Source: Haloarcula salinisoli
GTDB taxonomy: Archaea > Halobacteriota > Halobacteria > Halobacteriales > Haloarculaceae
Direction: 5' to 3'
DNA length: 64,000 nucleotides
Assembly (NCBI RefSeq): GCF_019599405.1
Contig: NZ_RKLQ01000001.1
Location: 1,116,001-1,180,000, forward strand
A model generated the notes under the pieces. That model made no database searches and was not told the DNA's origin. It saw nothing but the letters and a program-made list of their open reading frames with translations. Each line of letters opens with the position of its first letter. Within the stretch, counting starts at the first letter, position 1. Made by a program: the position numbers and the translations under genes. Below, one piece after another: positions 41,246-48,839 of the stretch.

Positions 41246-42285
41246 GTCTGTCTCCGGATGCCTACGAGTGCGGCGAGCGCCAGCGCGACGAGCGCGACAC
41301 CGACGGTGAACCCGGGGCCGCTGCCGCCGACCGCCGTCGCTTCCTCGTCGCCGCGGTCCCGTCGGTCCGCGTCCTCGGTGCGCTGGACGAAATCGTCCGA
41401 CTGGAAGCCGGTCTCGGTCGTGGTCCGGTTCTCACCGATTGTCTCGGTCGGGTCGAGGTCGGCGGCCGACTGCTCGGTCTCGACGATGACGCCGTCGGCG
41501 CTGAGGATGCCGACGAGCCAGTAGTCGTAGCCGTCCGGCACGGTGAGCTCGGTGCTAACGGTCCGGGTGCGGCCGGAACGTATCTCACCGACCGTGACGG
41601 TCGCCGAGTCGGCGATGACGTTCGAATCGGCCTGTCTGGCTCGAATCCGAAGGTCGACGCCGCCGGTTGTCTCGTCGCCGGTGTTGGTGAGGTCGGTGGT
41701 GACGTTGAGCGTCGACTCGTTGTCCCGCACGTCGACGATGCGGTAGGTAATCGCCTCCAGCTCCGCGCCGCTGTCACCGAAGTCGTGGAATCCGATCGAC
41801 GAGCGAGCCGACTGGGGCACGAGCGCGTCGAGATTCGAGACCGTCCCGGTGTGGGTCGTCTCCCGGCGCCCGTCCGCGTACACTTCGGTCTCGATTCGGT
41901 AGCTGCCCTCGCGTGCCACGGTGAGGTTCGTCGTGTACGGCACGTCCCGGTCGCCGTCGATATTGCCGAGCGAGAGCTGCTCGGTCGTTTCCACGAGCCC
42001 GGTCTCGGTGTCGATGGCCCGCGTCTCGACGGTGACGTTCTCGGCCGTCCCGCCGCGGTGTGCCAGCCGCGCTGACAGCGAGAGCGTGACGCTCTCGCCG
42101 CCCACGTCGGTGGCTTCGATGTACGGCTGTTGCATCGTCAGCCGGCTGTCTCGCAGGTCTTCGGGCGGACCGGCCAGGGCGCCCGGGACCGCGACGGCAC
42201 CGACCACCATCGTCAGGGCAACGGCACAGACGGCTGCACCGAGGAGGGATTCACGTCGCACACCCCTGAGGGCGACGGCGCCCAA
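41242..42285 (-). CDS. PGF-CTERM surface protein with CARDB-like beta domains
   Basis: The 347-residue exported protein has a signal peptide (ESLLGAAVCAVALTMVVGAVAVPGALA, about 12-38), two beta-sandwich repeats of CARDB/DUF7490 character (strand pattern VTLSLSARLAHRGGTAENVTVETR; then LNVTTDLTNTGDETTGGVDLRIR), N-glycosylation sequons (NVT, NLT, NES, NRT), an acidic stalk and a C-terminal tripartite sorting signal: PGF, a hydrophobic helix and a short basic end (RRQT). This is the PGF-CTERM signal processed by archaeosortase A, after which the protein is lipid-attached to the membrane and faces the S-layer. Ligand unknown. Confidence 0.82.
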   Translation of the reverse strand: MGAVALRGVRRESLLGAAVCAVALTMVVGAVAVPGALAGPPEDLRDSRLTMQQPYIEATDVGGESVTLSLSARLAHRGGTAENVTVETRAIDTETGLVETTEQLSLGNIDGDRDVPYTTNLTVAREGSYRIETEVYADGRRETTHTGTVSNLDALVPQSARSSIGFHDFGDSGAELEAITYRIVDVRDNESTLNVTTDLTNTGDETTGGVDLRIRARQADSNVIADSATVTVGEIRSGRTRTVSTELTVPDGYDYWLVGILSADGVIVETEQSAADLDPTETIGENRTTTETGFQSDDFVQRTEDADRRDRGDEEATAVGGSGPGFTVGVALVALALAALVGIRRQT

Positions 42286-42320
42286 TAAATGTCTTGTGCC
42301 TGAAACGTGGTGGGTTGAAT

Positions 42321-43115
42321 TTACCCGAACGCGCCCAGGCTGGACTGGAGCTCCCGCTCCGTGGTGCCCTCGTCGAGTTCGTACCCCACCAGGTCCCGCA
42401 GGTCGACGGCGTAGACGCTGCCGCCGTTCTCCAGGACGGCGACGCGCCCCTTGGTCCCGACCACCGTGCCGGTCGCGAGCGTCTCGGCGATGGGCCGGTC
42501 AGCGATAGCCAGCCCGTAGTCGAAGTCGTAGGTCGAAAGCGGGTCGTACTCGGCACAGAGGCTCGTCCAGAACGCCTCCTCGACGGTGTCGGCGAGACCG
42601 GCTATCTTCGTCGGCACGCGGACGCGGTCACCGAGCTCGGCGGCGATGTCGGCCTCGACCTGCCGGGCGATGCGGCCGTCGGCGACGGTCCGGAGGTGGG
42701 CCGCCCGGTCGGCCCCCTGTTCCCGGAGCCGCGTCTCCAGGCGCCACGAGCGCGTGACGCCGACCTTCACGGTGTCGGGCGCGAAGGCCGCCAGATAGAC
42801 GGCGTGTTCCTCGTCGCAGGCCTCGATGGGTTTCCCGCAGTCGCCGGTACAGCGCGCACAGGGCCACCGGCTGGTGTGTTCGGCACAATAGGGCGCGTCG
42901 GCGGCGGCACAGTCGTGGTGGACCAGCGATTCCTCGCTGTCGCCGGCCTCGGAGCCGGCGTCGACGCGCTCGAGGGCACCGGCACAGCGGCGCTCGCCGA
43001 GGCGATAGGCGAGCGACGTTTCCGGGTCCAGCCGCTCGACGGTGACCGCGCCGTCCTCGGCCAGCAGGAGAGCAGCGTGGTCCTCGACCCGTGCGCGATA
43101 GCCGACGACTTGCAC
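42321..43115 (-). CDS. DUF2797 family protein
   Basis: The 264-residue protein matches the DUF2797 plan: an N-terminal strand region (VQVVGYRARVEDHAALLL), a cysteine/histidine cluster that could bind zinc (HHDCAAADAPYCAEHTSRWPCARCTGDCGKPIEACDEEH, read as separate motifs), and a GIY-YIG-like segment HAVYLAAFAPDTVKVGVTR followed by arginines (SWRLETRLREQGAD). The central part therefore may be a relative of GIY-YIG nuclease folds. The start is taken at GTG 43115; a TTG at 43142 would add nine residues. The function of the family is unknown. Confidence 0.72.
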   Translation of the reverse strand: MQVVGYRARVEDHAALLLAEDGAVTVERLDPETSLAYRLGERRCAGALERVDAGSEAGDSEESLVHHDCAAADAPYCAEHTSRWPCARCTGDCGKPIEACDEEHAVYLAAFAPDTVKVGVTRSWRLETRLREQGADRAAHLRTVADGRIARQVEADIAAELGDRVRVPTKIAGLADTVEEAFWTSLCAEYDPLSTYDFDYGLAIADRPIAETLATGTVVGTKGRVAVLENGGSVYAVDLRDLVGYELDEGTTERELQSSLGAFG

Positions 43116-43189
43116 GCGCTGGCGTTGGCGGTCGACGGGCAAATGGGTACCGGGACGGAGCTTTTGCCCGTGGCGCGTGAAGTGGTACC

Positions 43190-43645
43190 ATGGCCGACCT
43201 CCAGCTGTCTAGTCCGGCGTTCGACGACGGCGAGCGAATCCCCACCGAGCACGGCTACACGGCGGACAACACCAGTCCGCCCCTGGAGATAGACGACGTG
43301 CCGTCGGCGGCCGAGTCACTCCTGCTCGTCGTCGACGACCCCGACGCGAAAGAACCCGCCGGCAGAGTGTGGGACCACTGGCTCTGCTGGTCGATTCCGC
43401 CGGAGACGGAGTCGATTCCGGCAGGCACGACCCCCGAGGGCGCCACCGAGGGACAGAACGATTACGGCGAGACCGGCTGGGGCGGGCCGAACCCGCCGGA
43501 CCGGGAACACACCTACCGGTTCCTGCTGTACGCGCTGGATACGGACCTGGACCTGGGACCGGACGCGACGAAAGACGACCTCTACGACGCAGCCAGCGGT
43601 CACATGGTCGGGAAAGCGGAGCTGACCGGGACCTATCCGAGCTAG
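43190..43645 (+). CDS. YbhB/YbcL (PEBP, Raf-kinase-inhibitor-like) family protein
   Basis: The 151-residue protein has the phosphatidylethanolamine-binding fold: LSSPAFDDGERIPTEHGYTADNTSPPLEI near the N-terminus, LLLVVDDPDA (about 45-54), VWDHWLCWSIPPE and GETGWGGPNPPDREHTYRF with the conserved HxYxFxLYALD. Bacterial YbhB homologues have no settled function; some inhibit kinases or proteases. Its stop overlaps the stop of the converging membrane-protein gene. Confidence 0.9.
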   Translation: MADLQLSSPAFDDGERIPTEHGYTADNTSPPLEIDDVPSAAESLLLVVDDPDAKEPAGRVWDHWLCWSIPPETESIPAGTTPEGATEGQNDYGETGWGGPNPPDREHTYRFLLYALDTDLDLGPDATKDDLYDAASGHMVGKAELTGTYPS

Positions 43646-43959
43646 AAGAGATTGAACATCGCCGCGATAGCGCCGATGATGAACAGGTAGGGGAGCCCGG
43701 AGCTGATGCCCATGATGATAGCGACGATGCCGACGCCGCCCAGCGCTATCGCCCCCGTGCGCTTGTACTGGGTCACGTTGTCCCTGATAGCGGGGGTCGC
43801 GGCCCCGCCGAGATAGATGGAGAAGGCGGCAAAGAGCGCGCCCTGGTCCTGGTTGCCACTGCGGAAGACGAGCACCGTCAGTACGCCCGTGATGATTGCG
43901 CCGAGAGCAAAGAGGCCCCGTTCGGTCTGGATAGCCGAGAGCCGTGAACGTATATCCAT
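43642..43959 (-). CDS. Small multi-helix membrane protein
   Basis: The 105-residue protein has three to four hydrophobic segments (RGLFALGAIITGVLTVLVF, GALFAAFSIYLGGAATPAI, TGAIALGGVGIVAIIMGIS, GLPYLFIIGAIAAMFNLF). There is no signal peptide and no polar motif. It converges on the PEBP gene with overlapping stop codons. No family recognised. Confidence 0.7.
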   Translation of the reverse strand: MDIRSRLSAIQTERGLFALGAIITGVLTVLVFRSGNQDQGALFAAFSIYLGGAATPAIRDNVTQYKRTGAIALGGVGIVAIIMGISSGLPYLFIIGAIAAMFNLF

Positions 43960-44021
43960 GTCACTCCCTGTGGTACCGCCCGTATAATAGCCACCGGTCG
44001 TCGGTCAGTGCAGCTGCCCGC

Positions 44022-44391
44022 TCAGAGTTCCTCGAGTAGCTCGCGAGCCGACTGGCGGACCGCGTCGCCGCTTGACTGTTCTGGCTCCCAGCCCAGCATG
44101 GCCAGCTTCTCGATGGAGAGGCGCATCCGCGGGGCGTGTCCGTGTCCACGAGCTTCGAAGCCGCCAGGTGGACGACGAGGTCGGTCTCGGCGGTGATGGC
44201 GTCGGCCACGACCGCCTCGTCGTGAGGTCCCCGCCGAGAAAGTCGGCGTCCTCGTGGACCCACTCGCGCTCGCCGTTGGACCCGTCGTCGACGACCAGCA
44301 CGTCGTTGTCTGTTACCAGTCGGTCGACCAGGTGCGAACCAATGAAGCCGGCACCCCCGGTGACGACGATTCGCTCGTCCTGCAGGTTCAG
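44022..44391 (-). pseudogene. Remnant of an NAD-dependent epimerase/dehydratase
   Basis: The first frame gives IVVTGGAGFIGSHLVDRLV, the classic dinucleotide-binding start of UDP-glucose 4-epimerase-like enzymes, and continues to GGDLT near 44230. A single missing base there shifts the frame, after which EAVVADAITAETDLVVHLAA continues in another frame. Near 44130-44140 the middle of the protein is lost, and a C-terminal-like helix ending SARELLEEL runs to a stop at 44022. About 370 bp remain of an expected 900 or more, and no start codon is found. The gene is therefore clearly dead. Confidence 0.85.
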
Positions 44392-44447
44392 AGCGCAACT
44401 GCAGCGCCGTCCTCGAAAGCCGTTGGGATACCGGGATGACAGTGTTG

Positions 44448-44454
44448 TTAAATA
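44448..44454 (+). promoter_or_regulatory. TATA box of the DsbA-like lipoprotein operon
   Basis: TTAAATA is centred 26 nt before ATG 44477, so the transcript is probably leaderless. Confidence 0.65.
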
Positions 44455-44476
44455 CTGTCACCGGCCAGCGTACGAT

Positions 44477-45142
44477 ATGCAACGGTTCAGCCGCCGGACG
44501 TTCATCGCGGGGGGTGTCGCGCTGGCCACTGGTAGCGCCGGGTGTCTCTCGGGCGGGGACGAATCGACTCCGTCACCTGGCATCGGCACAATCGCCGAGT
44601 CGACCACACCGGGCCCGGAGCGACCGCTTCCCTCGCCGGTCGCCGGCAACCCCGACGCTGACGTGACCATCACCGCCTTCGAGGACTACGCCTGCCCACA
44701 CTGTGCGACCTACGCGCTCGACGTGTTCCCCAGGCTGGCGAGTGAGTACCTCCAGTCGGAGACAGTCCGCTACGAGTTCCACGACTTCCCAATCCCCGTC
44801 GACGAAACGGTCTCCTGGCAGGCCGCCAACGCCGCCCGCGCGGTCCAGGCCGAGGCCGGCCCGCAGGCGTATTTCGAGTACAGCGAGGCCCTCTTTCGCG
44901 ACCAGTCCAGCCTCGGACCGGACTCCTACGCCTCGCTGGCCGAAGACATCGGCGTCGACGGCGCGACGGTTCGAGCCGCCGCGACCGACAGCGAATACGA
45001 CCCCACTATCCGCGCCGACAGACAGGGCGGGCAGGACCGCGGCGTCTCCGGGACACCGACGGTGTTCGTCGACGGGAGCGAAGTGAGCGAACCGACCTAC
45101 GACGCTATCAGCGCCGCCATCGACTCGGCGGTGGACCAATGA
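44477..45142 (+). CDS. Tat-exported DsbA-family thiol oxidoreductase, probable lipoprotein
   Basis: The 221-residue protein starts with a twin-arginine signal (SRRTFIAGGVALATG) ending in a lipobox-like SAGC (cysteine near 23), so it is exported folded and probably lipid-anchored outside. A thioredoxin-fold domain follows with the active site CPHC in FEDYACPHCATYAL near 73-76 and a cis-proline in GVSGTPTVFVDG near 197. It would form or shuffle disulfides in surface proteins. The longer open frame to 44072 reads through the epimerase remnant and is not real. Its stop overlaps aTrm56 by 4 nt. Confidence 0.9.
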   Translation: MQRFSRRTFIAGGVALATGSAGCLSGGDESTPSPGIGTIAESTTPGPERPLPSPVAGNPDADVTITAFEDYACPHCATYALDVFPRLASEYLQSETVRYEFHDFPIPVDETVSWQAANAARAVQAEAGPQAYFEYSEALFRDQSSLGPDSYASLAEDIGVDGATVRAAATDSEYDPTIRADRQGGQDRGVSGTPTVFVDGSEVSEPTYDAISAAIDSAVDQ

Positions 45143-45693
45143 GGTCGGCACAGGACGTAACGGTGCTCCGGCTCGGTCACCGGCCGGGCCGCGACGAGCG
45201 TATCACCACCCACGTCGGACTGACCGCGCGAGCGCTGGGGGCTGACGGTGTGGTGCTCGCCGGGGCGGCACGCAGCCGCGCCGACACCGTCGTCGACATC
45301 ACGGACCGCTTTGGCGGCCCGTTCGACGTGGAGACGACCGAGGAACCCAAGCGGCGCATCCGAGAGTTCGAGGGCACGGTGGTCCACCTGACGATGTACG
45401 GCGAGCCGATTCAGGACGTCGAGGACGACATCCGGACTCACCACGAGACAGAGCCGCTGCTGGTCGTCGTCGGGGCAGAGAAGGTCCCCTTCGAAGTGTA
45501 CGAGCGAGCCGACTACAACGTCGGCGTAACGAACCAGCCCCACTCGGAAATCGCTTCGCTGGCGGTCTTTCTGGACCGGCTCTACGAGGGCGCACAACTC
45601 GACCGCGAGTGGGACGACCCCGACCAGGTCGTCGTTCCCATGGAGACCGGCAAGAAGGTCGTCGACCCGGAGGACCTCGAGGATGCCGACTGA
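45139..45693 (+). CDS. trm56: tRNA (cytidine(56)-2'-O)-methyltransferase
   Basis: The 184-residue SPOUT-class RNA methylase adds a 2'-O-methyl group to C56 in the T-loop of archaeal tRNAs. Recognisable aTrm56 blocks are VLRLGHRPGRDERITTHVGLTARALGA at the start, TVVHLTMYGEP, LLVVVGAEKVPFEVYERADYNVGVTNQPHSE with the SAM-binding knot, and SLAVFLDRL. Length is typical. It is coupled to the DsbA-like gene by a 4-nt overlap and followed by a small membrane protein 22 bp downstream. Confidence 0.92.
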   Translation: MRSAQDVTVLRLGHRPGRDERITTHVGLTARALGADGVVLAGAARSRADTVVDITDRFGGPFDVETTEEPKRRIREFEGTVVHLTMYGEPIQDVEDDIRTHHETEPLLVVVGAEKVPFEVYERADYNVGVTNQPHSEIASLAVFLDRLYEGAQLDREWDDPDQVVVPMETGKKVVDPEDLEDAD

Positions 45694-45715
45694 ATCGCCC
45701 GCACGGACCACGTAG

Positions 45716-45904
45716 ATGTCACTGCTCGATACACTCTCGTCGTCGCGGCTGGTCCCCGTCCTGGGCACCGTCTATCTCGTCTATCTGGCCAGCCAGCCGC
45801 CGCCGGCCCGGTGGGTCGGACTGGGCTGTCTTGTCATCATCGCCCCCTTCGCGGTCGGCTGGCTGCTCGGCCGGTTCGCCGGCGTGGGGCCGTGGGCGGA
45901 GTAG
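45716..45904 (+). CDS. Small two-helix membrane protein
   Basis: This 62-residue protein has two hydrophobic helices (LVPVLGTVYLVYLA and VGLGCLVIIAPFAVGWLLGRF). It follows aTrm56 closely and is probably in the same operon. No family recognised. Confidence 0.6.
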   Translation: MSLLDTLSSSRLVPVLGTVYLVYLASQPPPARWVGLGCLVIIAPFAVGWLLGRFAGVGPWAE

Positions 45905-46148
45905 CGGCGGGAAGCGTCGAGAGAGCGACCCGATGGTGAGCGAACGCGGTTTGTTCGCGAATCACGCCTCGCGAGTGTACGCGAGCGGAGGCGGAGGTGA
46001 GCGAACGTGGTTTGTTCGCGAATCTCGGGGCACGACCACCCGGGAGTGACCCGGAGGTGAGCAGACACGGAGTGTCTGCGAGCCCCGGAGCGAGAGTGAA
46101 ACGAACGCTCCGATGGTTTTAACCACGTGACCCACCGATGACCCGATA
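45905..46148. repeat. Tandem hairpin repeats upstream of tfe
   Basis: There is no gene. Three units share the frame G-[AG]-GGTGAGC-hairpin-GCGAATC or close variants: at 45939-45963 GCGAAC GCGGTTT GTTCGC, at 45996-46023 GCGAAC GTGGTTT GTTCGC, and at 46053-46082 GCAGACAC GGA GTGTCTGC. The stem of the third unit differs on both sides in a compensating way, so the pairing itself is kept. TTTTAA at 46117-46122, about 30 nt before the tfe ATG, is the probable tfe TATA box. Confidence 0.75.
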
Positions 46149-46673
46149 ATGGCTTTTGAGGATCTGCTGGAGGACCCCGTCATACAGAAGTACCTCCACG
46201 AGCTGGTCGGACCGAAAGGGATGCCGGTCGCCGCCGCGCCGCCGGACGGCGAAGTGACCGACGAGGAGCTGGCCGAGGAGCTGGGCCTCGAACTGAACGA
46301 CGTGCGCCGCGCGCTCTTTATTCTCTACGAGAACGACCTGGCGGCCTACCGCCGGCTCCGCGACGAGGATTCGGGGTGGCTCACCTATCTCTGGACGTTC
46401 CAGTACGACGAGGTTCCCGAGCAGCTGGAAGAGGAGATGTACCGCCTGCTGGAGGGGCTCGAAGAGCGCCGGGAGTACGAGCGCAACAACGAGTTCTACC
46501 TCTGTGAGCACTGTGGTATCCGCTTCGAGTTCGGCGAAGCGATGGAGTTCGGCTTCGAGTGCCCCGAGTGTGGCAACCAGGTCGAAGCGATGGAGAACAC
46601 CCGCCTCGTGACAGCGATGGAGAGCCGCATCGACGAGCTGCGGTCGGAACTGAACGTGGACGCCGAGGCCTGA
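46149..46673 (+). CDS. tfe: Transcription factor E (TFIIE-alpha homologue)
   Basis: The 174-residue general transcription factor stabilises open promoter complexes with RNA polymerase. An N-terminal winged helix (about 10-90; VTDEELAEELGLELNDVRRALFILYENDLA) is followed by a zinc ribbon with CEHC and CPEC (about 119-122 and 137-140) and a charged helical end. All four zinc cysteines are present. Its stop shares one base with the next gene's ATG (TGATG). Confidence 0.95.
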   Translation: MAFEDLLEDPVIQKYLHELVGPKGMPVAAAPPDGEVTDEELAEELGLELNDVRRALFILYENDLAAYRRLRDEDSGWLTYLWTFQYDEVPEQLEEEMYRLLEGLEERREYERNNEFYLCEHCGIRFEFGEAMEFGFECPECGNQVEAMENTRLVTAMESRIDELRSELNVDAEA

Positions 46674-47356
46674 TGGTCGTCCTTGGTTCCAAAGTGTACG
46701 TGACGGGCGAGGCCCGGGAGCGTGCACTCGACGGTCTACGCGGGCTGGTGAACAACCGCTTTGGTGACCTCGACGTCGAGTTCGAAATCGGCCACCGCGA
46801 GGACGACTTCCCCGTGGTCACGGTGTCGGGTCCGGACGAAGTCGTGGCGCGAAATATCCTGCGCGAGGAGTTCGGCGAGGTCGTCCCGAGTCACGAGGCC
46901 GGCGAAACCTACGTCGGCACCCTCGATTCGTGGGACGACGACGGTTTCGTCCTCGATGCCGGGCCCGCCGGTGACGTGCGGATTCCGGCCGAGAACCTCG
47001 AACTCGGGCAGGGGACGCCACACCAGATTCGCAAGCGGTTCGGGCTGGTCCAGCACCTCCCGCTCCGCTTTGTCGCCGGTCCCGAACCCCGGCTGGCCGA
47101 CGAGGAGGTCGACCGACTGTACGACTGGAAACGCGGCGGCGACCACGGCAACGGCCGCGTCAACACCAACAGCGCCACCCGCTCGGAGGTCCGCGCGACG
47201 GTCAACAAGTCGGGCCACGCCCAGGACATCGTCACCGTCGAGCGGCTCGGGCTGCTGGAGATGAGTATCATCTGTAACCCCGACACCGACGCACCGGGGC
47301 TACTGGCCGATATCGGCCGGTTCATGCCGTCGGAACTACTCGCCGTCGTCCCCTGA
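46673..47356 (+). CDS. DUF2110 family protein
   Basis: The 227-residue archaeal protein begins MVVLGSKVYVTGEARERALDGL and contains an OB/S1-like stretch, ETYVGTLDSWDDDGFVLDAG, followed by VRIPAENLELGQGTPHQIRKRFGLVQHLP. This suggests an RNA- or protein-binding beta-barrel. The family is usually found next to tfe, as here, and is assumed to be linked to transcription or translation, but no function is established. ATG 46673 overlaps the tfe stop; the longer frame to 46559 lies inside tfe. Confidence 0.85.
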   Translation: MVVLGSKVYVTGEARERALDGLRGLVNNRFGDLDVEFEIGHREDDFPVVTVSGPDEVVARNILREEFGEVVPSHEAGETYVGTLDSWDDDGFVLDAGPAGDVRIPAENLELGQGTPHQIRKRFGLVQHLPLRFVAGPEPRLADEEVDRLYDWKRGGDHGNGRVNTNSATRSEVRATVNKSGHAQDIVTVERLGLLEMSIICNPDTDAPGLLADIGRFMPSELLAVVP

Positions 47357-47359
47357 GTC

Positions 47360-48151
47360 ATGCAACGTCGCCACCTCGCTCTGTTGTCCGTGCTCGCGCT
47401 GGTCGCACTGGCCGGCTGTACCGGTCTCTTCGGCCCCGAAGAGGTCGACGAGGGGAAACTGAACGAGAACGCCACCTACGACTGGGAGACCGAAACCAAC
47501 GCCTCGATAACGCTCAATCGGACCTCCTACCGGGCGGTGTACGATATCCCGAACAACTCCTCGTACACTATCTACAACCGGGACGACCTCGGCCGTGAGG
47601 AGGGCGTCCCCGTCAGAGCGTTGCGATTCCGCTTCGACAACGGGACCGTCATCAGCGCCGCGAACTCCTCGCTGACGGCCCGACAGACGGGACGCTCGAC
47701 CGTCATCGACCTCCCGAACAACAGCAGCGGCCAGGTCGCGTACACCGCGGAGCGTATGGGGAAATCGTTCGCGACGCCGGTGTACACGAACGGCTACACC
47801 TACGCAGTGACGCTCCCGCCGGGTCGCCGTGTCGGCATCCCGCTGCTGTCACAGGCCACGCCGGGGAACTACGAGACGGACACCAACGAGGCGACAAACC
47901 GGATGACCGTCACCTGGTCGGAGCCGGTCGACCAGCGGGCGATACGGGTCCGCTTCTACCTAGAGCGTGACCTCTACATCTTCGGTGGCCTCGCGCTGGT
48001 CGCCATCGTCATCGGGAGCGTCGGCACGGTGTACTACTGGCGCCAGCTCCAGGAGGTGCGACGCCGTCGACAGGAGGCCGGCATCGACTTAGAAGAGGAG
48101 TACGAGGACGACGACTTCGGTGACGACGGGCCGCCGCCGGGGATGCGCTGA
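47360..48151 (+). CDS. Membrane-anchored lipoprotein (DUF5803-like)
   Basis: The 263-residue protein has a lipoprotein signal (ALLSVLALVALAGC, lipobox cysteine near 20), an extracellular beta-rich domain with many sequons (NASI, NRTS, NNSS), a membrane helix (YIFGGLALVAIVIGSVGTVYYW, about 206-227) and a cytoplasmic coiled, acidic tail (RRRRQEAGIDLEEEYEDDDFGDD). It is three bases after DUF2110 and thus the third gene of the tfe operon. Haloarchaeal proteins of this type are annotated DUF5803; function unknown. Confidence 0.75.
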   Translation: MQRRHLALLSVLALVALAGCTGLFGPEEVDEGKLNENATYDWETETNASITLNRTSYRAVYDIPNNSSYTIYNRDDLGREEGVPVRALRFRFDNGTVISAANSSLTARQTGRSTVIDLPNNSSGQVAYTAERMGKSFATPVYTNGYTYAVTLPPGRRVGIPLLSQATPGNYETDTNEATNRMTVTWSEPVDQRAIRVRFYLERDLYIFGGLALVAIVIGSVGTVYYWRQLQEVRRRRQEAGIDLEEEYEDDDFGDDGPPPGMR

Positions 48152-48216
48152 CGCTCGGTCGGTTTCGGCTTCGCTGGTCGGCGATGAATTATGTCACTCG
48201 AAATACTAGTTCCGGT

Positions 48217-48681
48217 ATGCCTACTGAAACCTACGGCCAGTGGATGGGCACGCCGATGGACAGCCGCGACATCGACCGGCTCCTGACCGACACCGGCTGG
48301 GGCGTCCTCTCGCTGGCCGAGGACGACGAACCGTACAGCATCCCCGTTTCCTTCGGTTACGACGGCGAGGACGTCTTCCTCGCGCTCATCAGGGACAGCC
48401 CCGAGAACACCAAGTTCGAGTTCGTCGACGACGGCCAGCGGGCGCGCCTGCTCGTGACCGACATCGGCGGGCGATTCGACTGGCAGTCCATCGCCGTCAC
48501 CGGGACCTCGCGGGCGCTCTCGCGGGACAGCGGCGAGTGGGACAACGCCGTCGAGACGCTCGACGACAACGCCTGGTTCTCGACGGACTTCGAGCGCGCC
48601 GAGGGTATCGAGGAGATAACCGTCTGGCGGCTGGAGACCGACGAGATTCGCGGCCTGGAAGTGAAAGAAGACGAGAACTGA
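48217..48681 (+). CDS. Pyridoxamine 5'-phosphate oxidase-like flavin-binding protein
   Basis: The 154-residue split-barrel protein has the usual opening helix (MDSRDIDRLLTDTGWGVLSLAED), the cofactor strand EPYSIPVSFGYDGEDVFLA, and KFEFVDDGQRARLLVTDI. It probably binds FMN, F420 or heme as a dimer and may detoxify or reduce small molecules. The start at 48217 is chosen over 48184. It has no close operon partner. Confidence 0.85.
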   Translation: MPTETYGQWMGTPMDSRDIDRLLTDTGWGVLSLAEDDEPYSIPVSFGYDGEDVFLALIRDSPENTKFEFVDDGQRARLLVTDIGGRFDWQSIAVTGTSRALSRDSGEWDNAVETLDDNAWFSTDFERAEGIEEITVWRLETDEIRGLEVKEDEN

Positions 48682-48743
48682 GTGGTCGCCGCTGGCCCGA
48701 GAGAGTCGGTGATAGTGTATTGTTCCCCGCCCTGCCGCCAATG

Positions 48744-48750
48744 TTTAAAT
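48744..48750 (+). promoter_or_regulatory. TATA box of the 48.8-51.2 kb operon
   Basis: TTTAAAT is centred 27 nt before ATG 48774, which would be the first codon of a leaderless transcript. Confidence 0.65.
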
Positions 48751-48773
48751 CCGATGGGGAATCCAAGGTCGGC

Positions 48774-48839
48774 ATGCAACCGGTTATCTCGTCACCTGCA
48801 AGCGCCCCCGGACAGCGACCACGTACAGGGGGGCGGTGA
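48774..48839 (+). CDS. Possible 21-residue leader peptide coupled to the downstream membrane-protein gene
   Basis: The ATG lies where transcription should start from the TATA box at 48744-48750. The 21 codons (MQPVISSPAS, then APGQRPRTGGR) end in a TGA that overlaps the GTG start of the next gene by 4 nt (GTGA). This is the arrangement of translational coupling seen between real genes here. No family or composition bias is seen. It could be a regulatory leader or simply a way of delivering ribosomes to the GTG, which has GGGGGGCG just upstream. Confidence 0.45.
   Translation: MQPVISSPASAPGQRPRTGGR

Noticed and set aside
44072-44476. N-terminal extension of the DsbA-like protein
   Set aside because: It runs antisense through the epimerase remnant, and the Tat signal must be at the N-terminus.
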